Assembly: GCA_910584725.1 (NCBI GenBank)
Contig: CAJUBE010000023.1
Location: 1-64,000 of the forward strand
DNA: 64,000 nt
DNA from: an uncultured Lachnospiraceae bacterium
Lineage (GTDB): Bacteria; Bacillota; Clostridia; Lachnospirales; Lachnospiraceae
Reading direction: 5' to 3'
Under the pieces are notes generated by a model. The model did no database searches. It saw only the letters and a list, made by a program, of their open reading frames with translations, and was not told the DNA's origin. Shown here one piece after another: positions 24,053 through 31,745 of this stretch; the first letter of the stretch is position 1, and each line of letters opens with the position of its first letter. The position numbers were made by a program, and so were the translations under genes.

Positions 24053-24643
24053 TTAAGCAGGTGCATTTATGCAAAAAACCTCTCTGCCAAAACGTTCCCG
24101 TATCACAAAAGTATTTCCGCGCCATTCCGCTTTTGCGTATAGCCGGCTGCCCAGCCTGTCTACATATTTCATGCTGCTGTCAAGTATTTCTTGACAGCAG
24201 ATACTGCCTTTTCGGTCTGCAATTTTAATATGCCACCCTTCCCCTGTCTCGGCGGAAAGAATCCGGTATACATGCGCCGTCAGTCCATTGGTTTTGGAAC
24301 GCTTTGTGAGCTTATTGATGCGTTCTTCCCGCACAAAATGATTGTCGGCAATATGTGCAAATGCCGTTTCTATTTTCTTGCAGACATCTTCGGGACAGTG
24401 ACTGCGCTGTGCAATATCCAGTAAAGCGTTCCTCAGAATTTCCCACATTACCATTGGCTCGGTATCTTTGTCGGCTTTTTCAAGCGCAGTTATTTCCTCC
24501 TGCGCCAGATAATAGATCGAGATGTGAAAATTTTGATCACAAATATAGGTTTCATTTCCCGGGACCGGGCGGACCTGATGGGCGTAAATCGTTATTTTTC
24601 CGCTGCCATCAATGGCAGTCCCCTTGAGTTCTTCTTCTATCAT
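24053..24643 (-). CDS. Uncharacterised protein
   Basis: A 196-residue soluble protein with protein-like composition on the minus strand, convergent with the gene ending at 24051. I recognise no family. Visible traits are a conserved-looking VRPVPGNETYICDQNFHISIYY early on, an acidic helical middle and a basic C-terminal AEWRGNTFVIRERFGREVF. The start is weakly supported: the ATG at 24643 and a TTG at 24670 are both in frame without a good ribosome site. The 5' end overlaps a mobile-element-type gene remnant on the other strand, so it may have arrived by transfer. Confidence 0.5.
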   Translation of the reverse strand: MIEEELKGTAIDGSGKITIYAHQVRPVPGNETYICDQNFHISIYYLAQEEITALEKADKDTEPMVMWEILRNALLDIAQRSHCPEDVCKKIETAFAHIADNHFVREERINKLTKRSKTNGLTAHVYRILSAETGEGWHIKIADRKGSICCQEILDSSMKYVDRLGSRLYAKAEWRGNTFVIRERFGREVFCINAPA

Positions 24644-24656
24644 GCGGCACAGATAA

Positions 24657-24896
24657 AATAAACACGACAAAGATGCAAAATATGGATGGTATCGGTATGA
24701 TGTGCGATTTGCACTTCCAGTCGTTGATGATAAAAGTGGTGAGATTTGTCGCTATAATGTTTATTTTGCAAGAATGCTTGTGAGGCATAGTGCGGATGGT
24801 AAAAAATATCTTTATGATATCCTGGCAATAAAAAAAGAAACGAGCAGCCCGCTTGAGTATATACTGTACGGTGAAAACCCATCTCTTTTGAAATGA
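24657..24896 (+). pseudogene. C-terminal remnant of an ICE/phage-type nuclease-like protein
   Basis: The frame is open from 24657 without a credible start codon or ribosome site. The readable part includes NVYFARMLVRHSADGKKYLYDILAIKKE, a pattern I associate with the C-termini of barnase/RelE-like domains in large proteins of integrative elements and phages. Only about 80 residues remain, so this looks like the tail of a lost gene. Its presence marks an old insertion or deletion site. Confidence 0.5.
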
Positions 24897-25082
24897 TTAT
24901 ACATATATGGTGCGGCGGATGTCAATAGAAAATTTAGGATGGATGAGAGGATTAAAAATTTTTTCAACTTTTTTTGAGGTTGTAATTTCTTATGCCAATA
25001 TGTAAAATGGAAACATATGAAAAAGGGGAGTACAAGAAAGAAAAGGAGTGAATTGTTTGTTGAAGAAGACCACGGTATCATA

Positions 25083-25166
25083 GCGATGGCTATGACATAT
25101 GAAATTACATTGTGATAGCCATTGCGTTTCCTAAAGTAAGAGTACTCTCGGAAACTGAGAGTGCTC
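25083..25166 (+). promoter_or_regulatory. Two hairpins in the leader of the CD3324-like gene
   Basis: GCGATGGCTATGACA and TGTGATAGCCATTGC (25083-25124) pair with two mismatches. GAGTACTCTC and GAGAGTGCTC (25140-25166) pair with one wobble. Both lie within the 110 bases before the start codon. A 32-codon frame, MKKGSTRKKRSELFVEEDHG onward (25017-25115), overlaps the first hairpin and could be a leader peptide, though support is weak. The rest of 24897-25082 is AT-rich with no other feature I can support. Confidence 0.35.
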
Positions 25167-25188
25167 AGTAAATGATTAGGAGGCAGCT

Positions 25189-25479
25189 ATGAGCTATAAA
25201 CGGGCGGATGATATTCTGCCGGAAAATATTCTTGAGATCCTGCAGATGTATGTGAGCGGCGAGGTGATCTATGTGCCGAAGAAGAAAGAGTGCAGAAAAA
25301 GATGGGGCTCGTCCACAGGCGTGAATGAGACGCTTCGTATCAGGAACGAACAGATTCTGGAACAGCATCGGAGTGGAACATCGACAAAGGAATTAGCGCT
25401 GCAATATTATCTGACGGAAAAAAGCATACAGAGGATTCTCAGGGAAATGCGAACCAAACCTCCTATGGAGCAATGTTGA
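25189..25479 (+). CDS. CD3324-family Mor-like DNA-binding protein
   Basis: A 96-residue protein. MSYKRADDILPENILEILQMYVSGEVIYVPKK followed by RKRWGSSTGVNETLRIRNEQI and a C-terminal helix-turn-helix (TSTKELALQYYLTEKSIQRIL) matches the CD3324 family, small clostridial regulators related to the phage Mor activator. AGGAGG lies 5 bases before the ATG. It is followed by an RNHCP protein with 21 bases between them, probably in the same transcript. Targets are unknown. Confidence 0.75.
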   Translation: MSYKRADDILPENILEILQMYVSGEVIYVPKKKECRKRWGSSTGVNETLRIRNEQILEQHRSGTSTKELALQYYLTEKSIQRILREMRTKPPMEQC

Positions 25480-25500
25480 TCTGATTAGGAGGGAACAAAA

Positions 25501-25926
25501 TTGAATAGGGAAAATAAGAGAAAAACATTTGAAAAAGGATATTACAAAAATCATGCCTGCGATGAAAACTTTGTATGTAAGGTTTGCGGGCGGCAGGTAA
25601 TCCCGGACGGCGCGGGCAGTAAGCACAGAAACCACTGCCCGAACTGTCTGACAAGCCTGCATGTGGATATCGAGCCGGGAGACCGCGCTTCGGACTGCGG
25701 CGGCTATATGGAGCCTGTGGCAGTATGGGTCAGAAAAAACGGCGAGTGGGCGATCATACACCGCTGCCGCCAGTGCGGGCAGATGAGTTCCAACCGCATC
25801 GCGGCGGACGACAATCCCATGAAATTGATGTCCATTGCGATGAAACCGCTTACTTCCTCTCCGTTTCCGATTGAGCGGATCGAGGAGATGACGAGACTGA
25901 TGGGCGGTGCGGGCAGTATATCCTGA
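25501..25926 (+). CDS. RNHCP-domain zinc protein, TTG start
   Basis: A 141-residue protein starting with TTG; TAGGAGGG lies about 7 bases upstream. It has the diagnostic KHRNHCPNCLTSLHVD segment and further cysteine pairs, CKVCG and CRQCG, consistent with a zinc-ribbon fold. RNHCP proteins are often annotated near restriction or RNA-modification genes, but their role is not known. A terminator follows directly. Confidence 0.75.
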   Translation: MNRENKRKTFEKGYYKNHACDENFVCKVCGRQVIPDGAGSKHRNHCPNCLTSLHVDIEPGDRASDCGGYMEPVAVWVRKNGEWAIIHRCRQCGQMSSNRIAADDNPMKLMSIAMKPLTSSPFPIERIEEMTRLMGGAGSIS

Positions 25927-25932
25927 GATATG

Positions 25933-25964
25933 GGGCGTGTGGCAGTTCATACGCCCTTTTTCTT
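25933..25964 (+). terminator. Terminator after the RNHCP gene
   Basis: GGGCGT and ACGCCC pair around a twelve-base loop, followed by TTTTTCTTTTT. It ends the CD3324/RNHCP transcript. From here to the acetyltransferase ribosome site (about 190 bases) I see no gene. Confidence 0.75.
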
Positions 25965-26166
25965 TTTCCGGGAATTGTCGGAATGGAAAGAAAGCGGTAT
26001 CATTATTGGAAAGATAAAAGTAACAATAGGACGGATTCAGTAGTTATGAGGTCGAAGACCGAATGGTTACGGACAAAAGGGAGGAATTGAGGGACAGGAT
26101 AATCATGCACAGGGATTTTTGTGATATGATAATTTTGCGGTTGAGAGATTAGGAGGGACAAGCTGT

Positions 26167-26715
26167 ATGAGAATAGAAACGAACAGGCTTATTTTACGCG
26201 ACTATACGATGGATGATTATGAGGCGTTATATGAAATCATGTCGGACCCGGAGACAATGCAGCACTATTCGAAACCTTTTGATGAAGAAAAGGTAAGAAG
26301 TTGGATTCAGTGGAATCTGGATAACTATCAGAAATATGGATTCGGTCTGTGGGCGGTTACTTTAAAGGAAACGGATGAATTTATCGGAGACTGCGGGATT
26401 ACCTTGCAGAATATTGACGGGGAAATGCTCCCGGAGATCGGGTATCATATTCACAAAGCGCATTGGAGAAAAGGGTATGGGAGCGAAGCGGCGAAAGCAG
26501 TCAGAAACTGGGTATTTCAGCATACAAAATATGATGTGGTATATTCTTATATGAAATATACAAACGAGGCTTCCTACCGGACGGCTGTGGCAAATGGCAT
26601 GAGAAAGGTGAAGGAGTATCCCGATGAAAAGAATGGTATTTCGTATGCCTACGCGATTACGCGTTCGGAGTGGGAAGAAATAGAAGGGAGGCGGGAGCGC
26701 CATGCCGATTATTAA
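26167..26715 (+). CDS. GNAT acetyltransferase of the RimJ/RimL type
   Basis: A 182-residue protein. MRIETNRLILRDYTMDDYEALYEIMSDPETM is the usual N-terminus, and YHIHKAHWRKGYGSEAAKAVRNWVF contains the acetyl-CoA-binding R-x-x-G-x-G/A loop. Family members acetylate protein N-termini, antibiotics or small amines; the substrate here cannot be told. AGGAGGG lies 10 bases before the ATG. It overlaps the following methyltransferase gene by 14 bases. Confidence 0.82.
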   Translation: MRIETNRLILRDYTMDDYEALYEIMSDPETMQHYSKPFDEEKVRSWIQWNLDNYQKYGFGLWAVTLKETDEFIGDCGITLQNIDGEMLPEIGYHIHKAHWRKGYGSEAAKAVRNWVFQHTKYDVVYSYMKYTNEASYRTAVANGMRKVKEYPDEKNGISYAYAITRSEWEEIEGRRERHADY

Positions 26716-27484
26716 GGGGTTGGAGTGGACCTTTGACACGGTGGCTGCGCAGTATGAAAAACTGAGACCGGAATATGTGCCGGAGTTATATGAGGATATT
26801 TTTCGTTACAGACAGATTGACCAAACAAGTCATGCCTTGGAAGTGGGAATCGGCGGTGGGCAGGCGACGCTTCCAATTTTAAAGACGGGATGTAAAGTGA
26901 CCGCAGTGGAATATGGTGAGAATTTTTCACAGCTGTGCCGCCAGAAGTTTCGGAAATTTCCCGGTTTTTCGGTGGTGACGTCCAAATTCGAGGATTTTGC
27001 CGCTGAGAGCGGTTCCTACGACCTGATTTATTCGGCGTCCGCGTTCCATTGGGTGCCGGAGGAAATCGGATATCCGAAAGTGTTTGATTTGCTGAAAAGC
27101 GGCGGCGTCTTTGCGCGCTTTGCAAACCATCCGTACAAGGACAAGGGCAGAGAGGAAATGAGTCAGGCGATTCAAAAGGTATACGATGTATATATGCCAA
27201 ATTCCATGGAAGGCAGTGAGTACGGCGAAAAGGAGGCGGAGGAAATGGCGGAGACTGCGCGGAAGTACGGGTTTACGGATATCTGTTACAGACTTTATCA
27301 CAGGACGCGCAATTTTACGGCGGAAGAATACACCGCTCTTCTGGGAACCTATTCCGATCATATGGTGATAGAGGAGGAGAAGAGGAAAGCATTCTTTTCG
27401 GAAATCGAGCAGACGATTGATCAGTTTGGGGGACAGATTACCCTGTATGACACGATTGATCTGGAGCTGGCGCGGAAGCCGTAA
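26702..27484 (+). CDS. Class I SAM-dependent methyltransferase
   Basis: A 260-residue protein. Motif I is HALEVGIGGGQATLPILK, followed by KVTAVEYGENF and DLIYSASAFHWVPEEIGYPKVFDLLKSGGVFARF, the pattern of trans-aconitate/UbiE-like methyltransferases. GGAGGCGGGAG precedes the ATG, and the gene is translationally coupled to the GNAT gene. The substrate is unknown. Confidence 0.82.
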   Translation: MPIIKGLEWTFDTVAAQYEKLRPEYVPELYEDIFRYRQIDQTSHALEVGIGGGQATLPILKTGCKVTAVEYGENFSQLCRQKFRKFPGFSVVTSKFEDFAAESGSYDLIYSASAFHWVPEEIGYPKVFDLLKSGGVFARFANHPYKDKGREEMSQAIQKVYDVYMPNSMEGSEYGEKEAEEMAETARKYGFTDICYRLYHRTRNFTAEEYTALLGTYSDHMVIEEEKRKAFFSEIEQTIDQFGGQITLYDTIDLELARKP

Positions 27485-27511
27485 AAGAGGCAAGGGGTAA
27501 AAGCGGAAAAA

Positions 27512-27658
27512 ATGATTTACATCGTAGACAACATTTTAAATTATTTGATCTATTTAGTTATCCTATATTTTGGATTCAGATTAAGACCGAGAAGGCAGAA
27601 AATTTTTCTCGGTCTGTCTGTGTCGGTTATGCTGTGCGCAGGCGGTTTCAACGCCTAG
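27512..27658 (+). pseudogene. N-terminal fragment of a GHKL-type sensor kinase membrane domain
   Basis: A 48-codon frame encodes MIYIVDNILNYLIYLVILYF and then GFRLRPRRQKIFLGLSVSVMLCAGG before TAG. It resembles the first two membrane helices of AgrC-like GHKL histidine kinases. Nothing of the remaining receptor or kinase domain follows. A 20-base piece of the palindromic repeat lies in reverse orientation 20 bases downstream, so the gene seems to have been cut at a repeat-associated rearrangement. Confidence 0.5.
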
Positions 27659-27678
27659 TGTGAAGGGGAGAGTGCCTG

Positions 27679-27698
27679 TACTTTTCGCATTTCTCACG
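27679..27698 (-). repeat. Reverse-oriented palindromic repeat fragment, copy K
   Basis: TACTTTTCGCATTTCTCACG is the exact reverse complement of the left flank and arm of copy J (46037-46056). It is the only copy found in the opposite orientation, and it borders a truncated kinase fragment. Confidence 0.6.
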
Positions 27699-27736
27699 CA
27701 AGACACCATATTTATGAGGCAGGGAGGAATATTTCT

Positions 27737-28543
27737 ATGAAAAAAATGAAAATAGCGCTGGCGGCGGGCGCATTTGCGCTTGTGCTTTCGGCTTGCGGGC
27801 AGGCAGAGAGCGCGGAAGGAACGAAGAAGGAAGCAGAGGGGCTTACCATTGAACGGATTGATGACACGGATAAGGCGGAGGAAACGCAGTCTGCTGATTT
27901 AGCCGATACAGATGCAGCAGAAAGCGCTGAGGAGGAGCAGCCGGCATCCGCGGAAGGCGATGCGCCGGAAAAGAGGGACGATATCAATCCGGCAGAACCC
28001 CAGAAAGAGGAAGGTCAGACAGCATCTGAGGAACAGGAGACGATACAAAACCGGCAGGGTCAGACAGAGGAATTGACAAATGCCGGAAATTCACTGTATG
28101 AAGCTTTCCTGAAAAATGAAATCAGCGTGGCAAACCCATATGTGGAAGGCATGAACCTGACTGTTATGGATGATAAAAACTATGAATCCGAATTTGAGGA
28201 CGCACAGAAAAAGTACGCCTACGTGGATGTAAATGCGGACGACAGTCCGGAGCTTATTTTCAAAATAGGCTCCGATACAAGTGAATTGATGTATATTTTG
28301 GGAGTATGCGATAACGAACTTGTCTGTTTTGATGTATTTGAGTCGCATACGAGAAATATCTCGTTCGGCGTGTACGATTATGGTCTGGTCTGGGAGATTC
28401 AAAATTATGACGGCTTTGAAGAGACATTTTATTCCTATACGGCGGACGGACAGCAGATGAGAGCCAGACGTTTTACGGAAGAAGACGATGCTGATCTTGC
28501 GGCGCACGAGGGAGAGGAACCGGAATGGATTGACTGGCAATAA
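27737..28543 (+). CDS. Acidic lipoprotein
   Basis: A 268-residue exported lipoprotein. The signal peptide KMKIALAAGAFALVLSACG has a clear LSAC lipobox with Cys at about residue 20. Residues 25-115 are low-complexity Glu/Ala/Asp/Gln-rich, probably an extended stalk. Residues 120-268 form a compact domain (KYAYVDVNADDSPELIFKIG, then YILGVCDNELVCFDVFE) like those found in many secreted Lachnospiraceae proteins of unknown role. GGGAGGA lies about 10 bases before the ATG. It has no clear operon partner. Confidence 0.8.
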   Translation: MKKMKIALAAGAFALVLSACGQAESAEGTKKEAEGLTIERIDDTDKAEETQSADLADTDAAESAEEEQPASAEGDAPEKRDDINPAEPQKEEGQTASEEQETIQNRQGQTEELTNAGNSLYEAFLKNEISVANPYVEGMNLTVMDDKNYESEFEDAQKKYAYVDVNADDSPELIFKIGSDTSELMYILGVCDNELVCFDVFESHTRNISFGVYDYGLVWEIQNYDGFEETFYSYTADGQQMRARRFTEEDDADLAAHEGEEPEWIDWQ

Positions 28544-28615
28544 GATGGGGATGCCGATTAACTGGAGAACGGTAACGAAATATCGTAGCTGAAATTCTGC
28601 TAAACTTTCTTGGTC

Positions 28616-28677
28616 TTGACATATGTAGACGATCGATATATAATGACGATAGATATATAGATGATCTACATAAAGGA
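28616..28677 (+). promoter_or_regulatory. Consensus promoter with overlapping PadR-type operator
   Basis: TTGACA (28616-28621) and TATAAT (28639-28644) are separated by 17 bases. The half-sites ATGTAGA just after the -35 box and TCTACAT downstream of the -10 box form an inverted repeat, with further symmetric GATCGATATATA sequence between them. ATGT-N-ACAT symmetry is typical of PadR operators, so the regulator encoded next probably represses its own operon. Confidence 0.8.
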
Positions 28678-28686
28678 GATGGTAAG

Positions 28687-29019
28687 ATGTCAATAGACAA
28701 GGCGCTCATTTCGGGAAGCACAGCCATGTTAATTCTGCGTCTTTTGGAAGACCGTGACATGTACGGCTATGAAATGATCGAGACACTACAGGAGAAGTCC
28801 GAAAATGTTTTTGTGCTAAAGGCTGGGACGCTATATCCGCTGCTCCATTCACTGGAGGGAAAGAACTATCTGACTTCCTACGAAAATGAGGTAAACGGAA
28901 AACAGCGCAAATATTACAGCATCACGAAAGCGGGGAGAAAATATTTAAAATCAAGAACGGAGGAATGGAAGGAATATCAGACCGCGGTGCTTCACGTTCT
29001 CGGGGAGGTGGTCGGATGA
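28687..29019 (+). CDS. PadR-family transcriptional regulator
   Basis: A 110-residue winged-helix protein. STAMLILRLLEDRDMYGYEMIETL and VLKAGTLYPLLHSLEGKNYLTSYENE then KQRKYYSITKAGRKYL are the conserved PadR segments. AAAGGAG precedes the ATG by 7 bases. Its stop codon overlaps the start of the HAAS/FtsW gene (ATGA), a pairing seen repeatedly for PadR proteins that control HAAS-domain membrane proteins. Confidence 0.9.
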   Translation: MSIDKALISGSTAMLILRLLEDRDMYGYEMIETLQEKSENVFVLKAGTLYPLLHSLEGKNYLTSYENEVNGKQRKYYSITKAGRKYLKSRTEEWKEYQTAVLHVLGEVVG

Positions 29020-30350
29020 CGGAAGAATCTTATATCAGGGATGTTGTGGAACAGATTCGGTGCGTCAGGGCGAGGGATGGCATCGCAAAGGAGCTTTCCG
29101 ACCATATCGAGGACCAGTCAGCGGCATATGAGGAGAAAGGCGTGACCCATGGGGAGGCGGTCAGGAGGGCGGTACAGGAGATGGGCGATCCGGTGGAAGT
29201 CGGCGTGGAGCTGGACAGGATTCATCGCCCGCAGACGGATTATAAGCTGATCGGCATGGCTTTCCTGTTTCACATAGCAGGTTTTTTTATCATTGGTCAG
29301 GTGGGATATCTGTCACAGCATCCGGAGTATATCGGGAGGCAGTGTGTCACCCTGTTACTGTCGTTTTGCGTGATGGCGGGCATGTATTTTCTGGATTACA
29401 GTTTTATCGCGCGGTACGCTTACGGTACTTTTCTGTTTGTCACAATTGACATATTGGGCAGCCTGATACTGTCTGCGGGGGAAGGACGGATTCCGGGCAT
29501 TATGCTGAGTTACCTGTATGTGCCTGTTTTTGCGGGCATCCTGTACCGGCAGCGAAACGGGGGATATCGCGCGCTCATGTGGGCAATGGGGATGCAGATT
29601 GTTACCGCATGCTTTACCTTTTGCTTTTCCGGTATGCTGCACACGGCAAATATCTATATGGTGTGCACGTTCCTGATTTTTATTGCGGCGGCGAAAGGAT
29701 GGTTTTCCGTGGATAAAAAGAGGGCGGCGGCAATGATTGCCGGCGTGCTGGTGTTATTGCCGGCGGCTCTCCTGTTTATGATGCTTGTTACAGGCATTTT
29801 TTCCATATACGGATTTCAGGCGCAGCGCCTGCTGGCATGGCTGAATCCGGAGCAGGATGCGCAGGGAGCCGGATATATTTATCTGCTGCTCAGGCAGGAG
29901 TGGAGGGAAGTAAGGATGATCGGCGCGGCGGACAAAAGTTTGCTGTTAAGCGATCATTCGGTTGGACCAACGGATCCTCTTATTCTGCTTCAACTGATAT
30001 GCAATTATGGCGTTTTGGCGGGAATTGCCCTGATAGCGGCGTTTGCGGCATTGTCCATACGGGCTTTCCGGATCGTAAAGCGCCAGAAAAACCAGATCGG
30101 GTTTATGCTGTCAGCTGCCTGTTTTATGGTTATTTTGCTGAACTGTCTGGAAGGGGTACTGAGCAATACAGGATATTATCTGGTGAGCAACATGCAGTTC
30201 CCCTTTGTATCCTGCAACGTATATACGGGGATTACTTATGCGGTACTGATCGGGCTGCTGCTCAGTATTTACCGCAATGAGAGGATTATCACGGATAAGA
30301 CGGTAAAACGTCCGGCATGGAAACTGATGGTAAAGCTTGAGAAAAGGTAG
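29016..30350 (+). CDS. FtsW/RodA/SpoVE-family protein with N-terminal HAAS (permease prefix) domain
   Basis: A 444-residue protein. Residues 1-75 are soluble and helical, with GIAKELSDHIEDQSAAYEEKGVTHGEAVRRAVQEMGDPVEVG, the HAAS/permease-prefix pattern. About ten membrane segments follow. The end, LSNTGYYLVSNMQFPFVSCNVYTGITY, resembles the C-terminal SEDS motif but with Cys-Asn in place of the usual Tyr-Gly-Gly. SEDS proteins polymerise peptidoglycan; the changed motif and regulatory prefix suggest a specialised or envelope-stress paralogue. The start at 29016 overlaps padR; longer upstream frames are shadows. Confidence 0.78.
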   Translation: MTEESYIRDVVEQIRCVRARDGIAKELSDHIEDQSAAYEEKGVTHGEAVRRAVQEMGDPVEVGVELDRIHRPQTDYKLIGMAFLFHIAGFFIIGQVGYLSQHPEYIGRQCVTLLLSFCVMAGMYFLDYSFIARYAYGTFLFVTIDILGSLILSAGEGRIPGIMLSYLYVPVFAGILYRQRNGGYRALMWAMGMQIVTACFTFCFSGMLHTANIYMVCTFLIFIAAAKGWFSVDKKRAAAMIAGVLVLLPAALLFMMLVTGIFSIYGFQAQRLLAWLNPEQDAQGAGYIYLLLRQEWREVRMIGAADKSLLLSDHSVGPTDPLILLQLICNYGVLAGIALIAAFAALSIRAFRIVKRQKNQIGFMLSAACFMVILLNCLEGVLSNTGYYLVSNMQFPFVSCNVYTGITYAVLIGLLLSIYRNERIITDKTVKRPAWKLMVKLEKR

Positions 30351-30374
30351 AGGGAAATCCTCTGCCTTTTCTTA
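30342..30374 (+). terminator. Terminator after the HAAS/FtsW gene
   Basis: AAAAGGTAGAGG pairs with CCTCTGCCTTTT (one wobble) around AAAT, followed by CTTATTGTTT. It overlaps the last codons of the gene. Confidence 0.75.
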
Positions 30375-30472
30375 TTGTTTGAGGATTTTTTGATCCTTTT
30401 AACAATTTGTACCGTTATAATATACAGATGCGGAATCATGGCGGTTAGTGTTGAGAAAGGGGGCGGGGCAAT

Positions 30473-30985
30473 GTGGGCGACGATGAACTGGTTGAGAGAA
30501 TCAAAGGCGGTGACGGCGCGGCGGCGGAAGAGCTGATCGACCGCTATTACGGCGCTATCCTGCGGTACTGCGGCTGGCACTGCGCCGCCCCGGAAAAGGC
30601 GGAGGATCTGACGCAGGAAACTTTTCTAAAGCTGTTTCGGAGCCTGCCGAAATACAAAAGCAAAAATAAGTTCAAGGCTTATCTGTACACAATCGCCAAC
30701 CGCCTGTGCATCGACGAGAGCAGGAAAATGCCCGTCTACTCTCTGGAAGACGCGGAAGATATGGCTGACAGGAAAAATACGATTGCGCAGGCGGAGCACA
30801 GGGAGGATATCAGGCGTCTTTTAGGCGTTTTGTCCGTGGAACAGAGGGAGGCGGTCATTCTCCGTTTCGGGCAGGAGCTTGGTTTTTCGGAGATCGCAAA
30901 GGTGATGGGATGCAGTATGCGGACGGCGCAGAGCCGGGTCAGGAACGGGCTGCGGCTGATGAGGAAGGAGTTTGGGGATGAGTGA
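30473..30985 (+). CDS. ECF-type RNA polymerase sigma factor, GTG start
   Basis: A 170-residue sigma-70-family factor. Region 2 (about residues 8-75) has ELIDRYYGAILRYCGWHC, AEDLTQETFLKLFRSLPKYKSKNKFKAYLYTIANRLCIDESRK; region 4 (about 115-165) has SVEQREAVILRFGQELGFSEIAKVMGCSMRTAQSRVRNGLRLMRK. AAAGGGGGCGGGG lies before the GTG; the ATG two bases earlier is out of frame. It overlaps the next gene by 8 bases, and that membrane protein, the ABC ATPase and the permease follow on the same strand. A TATAAT box at 30416-30421 lacks a convincing -35 box, which could mean autoregulation. Confidence 0.87.
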   Translation: MGDDELVERIKGGDGAAAEELIDRYYGAILRYCGWHCAAPEKAEDLTQETFLKLFRSLPKYKSKNKFKAYLYTIANRLCIDESRKMPVYSLEDAEDMADRKNTIAQAEHREDIRRLLGVLSVEQREAVILRFGQELGFSEIAKVMGCSMRTAQSRVRNGLRLMRKEFGDE

Positions 30986-31745
30986 CAGGGAATTAAAAAG
31001 ATATCTGCGGGAGTCTTTGGGACAGGGAGCGGAAATAAAACCCGGAAAAAAGGCGGAAACCGTCATGCGCTGCGCGGAAGCAATGCGCCGGTATGGGGAG
31101 TGCAGGGAAGAGGAGAGGACGGGCTTCTGGCAGTTTTTGTCGGATGTTTTCCGGTTTGAGGGGCTGTCCATCTTTGGGCTGCAGGCGGGGGTATTGTTTC
31201 TGATCTGTATCTGGCTTGGCACCACAGATAATGTGTCATATTACATTCCCGCTTTTACGCCGCTGTTTGCACTGGCAGTCATACCGCCGCTGTTTCGCAG
31301 CCAGTATTACAAAATGGGCGAAATGGAGGCGGTGACAAGGGCTTCCGGCGCTGAGACCATACTGGCAAAACTGATTCTTGCGGGTGCGGCGAATCTGGTG
31401 GGGATTACAGTGGTTTTAGGGCTGGTTATGTACAGGCGGCAGTCCGGGGAGGGCATCGGGCGGATCATTTTGTACGGTCTGGTGCCGTATCTGGTCTGTA
31501 TGACGACTATATTGCGGCTGATCAGACTGCGGAGGAGGGAAAGTCTTCCTGTCTGCGCGGTGGTGACGATAGTCTATTGTGTTGTCTGGGGGATATCGGC
31601 AAACAGGATGCCGCAGGTCTATGAAACGTCCGTAACAGGTTTGTGGATTTTGCTGTTTCTTGTTTTTGGCGGATTTTTTGGCAGGGAGATCGGCGTGATA
31701 GCCGAGAGAAAGAGGGAGGGAAAATTATATGGAATTATCGGTTGA
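30978..31745 (+). CDS. Membrane protein, probable ABC-2-type or anti-sigma-like partner
   Basis: A 255-residue protein. Residues 1-55 are cytoplasmic and basic (RELKRYLRESLGQGAEIKPGKKAETVMRCAEAMRRYGE), then about six membrane segments follow. AGGAAGGAG lies 7 bases before the ATG at 30978. Its place directly after the sigma gene, with overlap, is where anti-sigma factors sit, and it also immediately precedes an ABC ATPase gene with a 17-base overlap. No zinc-anti-sigma motif is visible, so the role stays open between anti-sigma factor and exporter subunit. Confidence 0.65.
   Translation: MSDRELKRYLRESLGQGAEIKPGKKAETVMRCAEAMRRYGECREEERTGFWQFLSDVFRFEGLSIFGLQAGVLFLICIWLGTTDNVSYYIPAFTPLFALAVIPPLFRSQYYKMGEMEAVTRASGAETILAKLILAGAANLVGITVVLGLVMYRRQSGEGIGRIILYGLVPYLVCMTTILRLIRLRRRESLPVCAVVTIVYCVVWGISANRMPQVYETSVTGLWILLFLVFGGFFGREIGVIAERKREGKLYGIIG

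Noticed and set aside
30434..30450. ATGGCGGTTAG before the sigma factor gene, same as the repeat linker
   Set aside because: Only about 12 bases match, with no hairpin around them, so chance or a very old remnant cannot be told apart.
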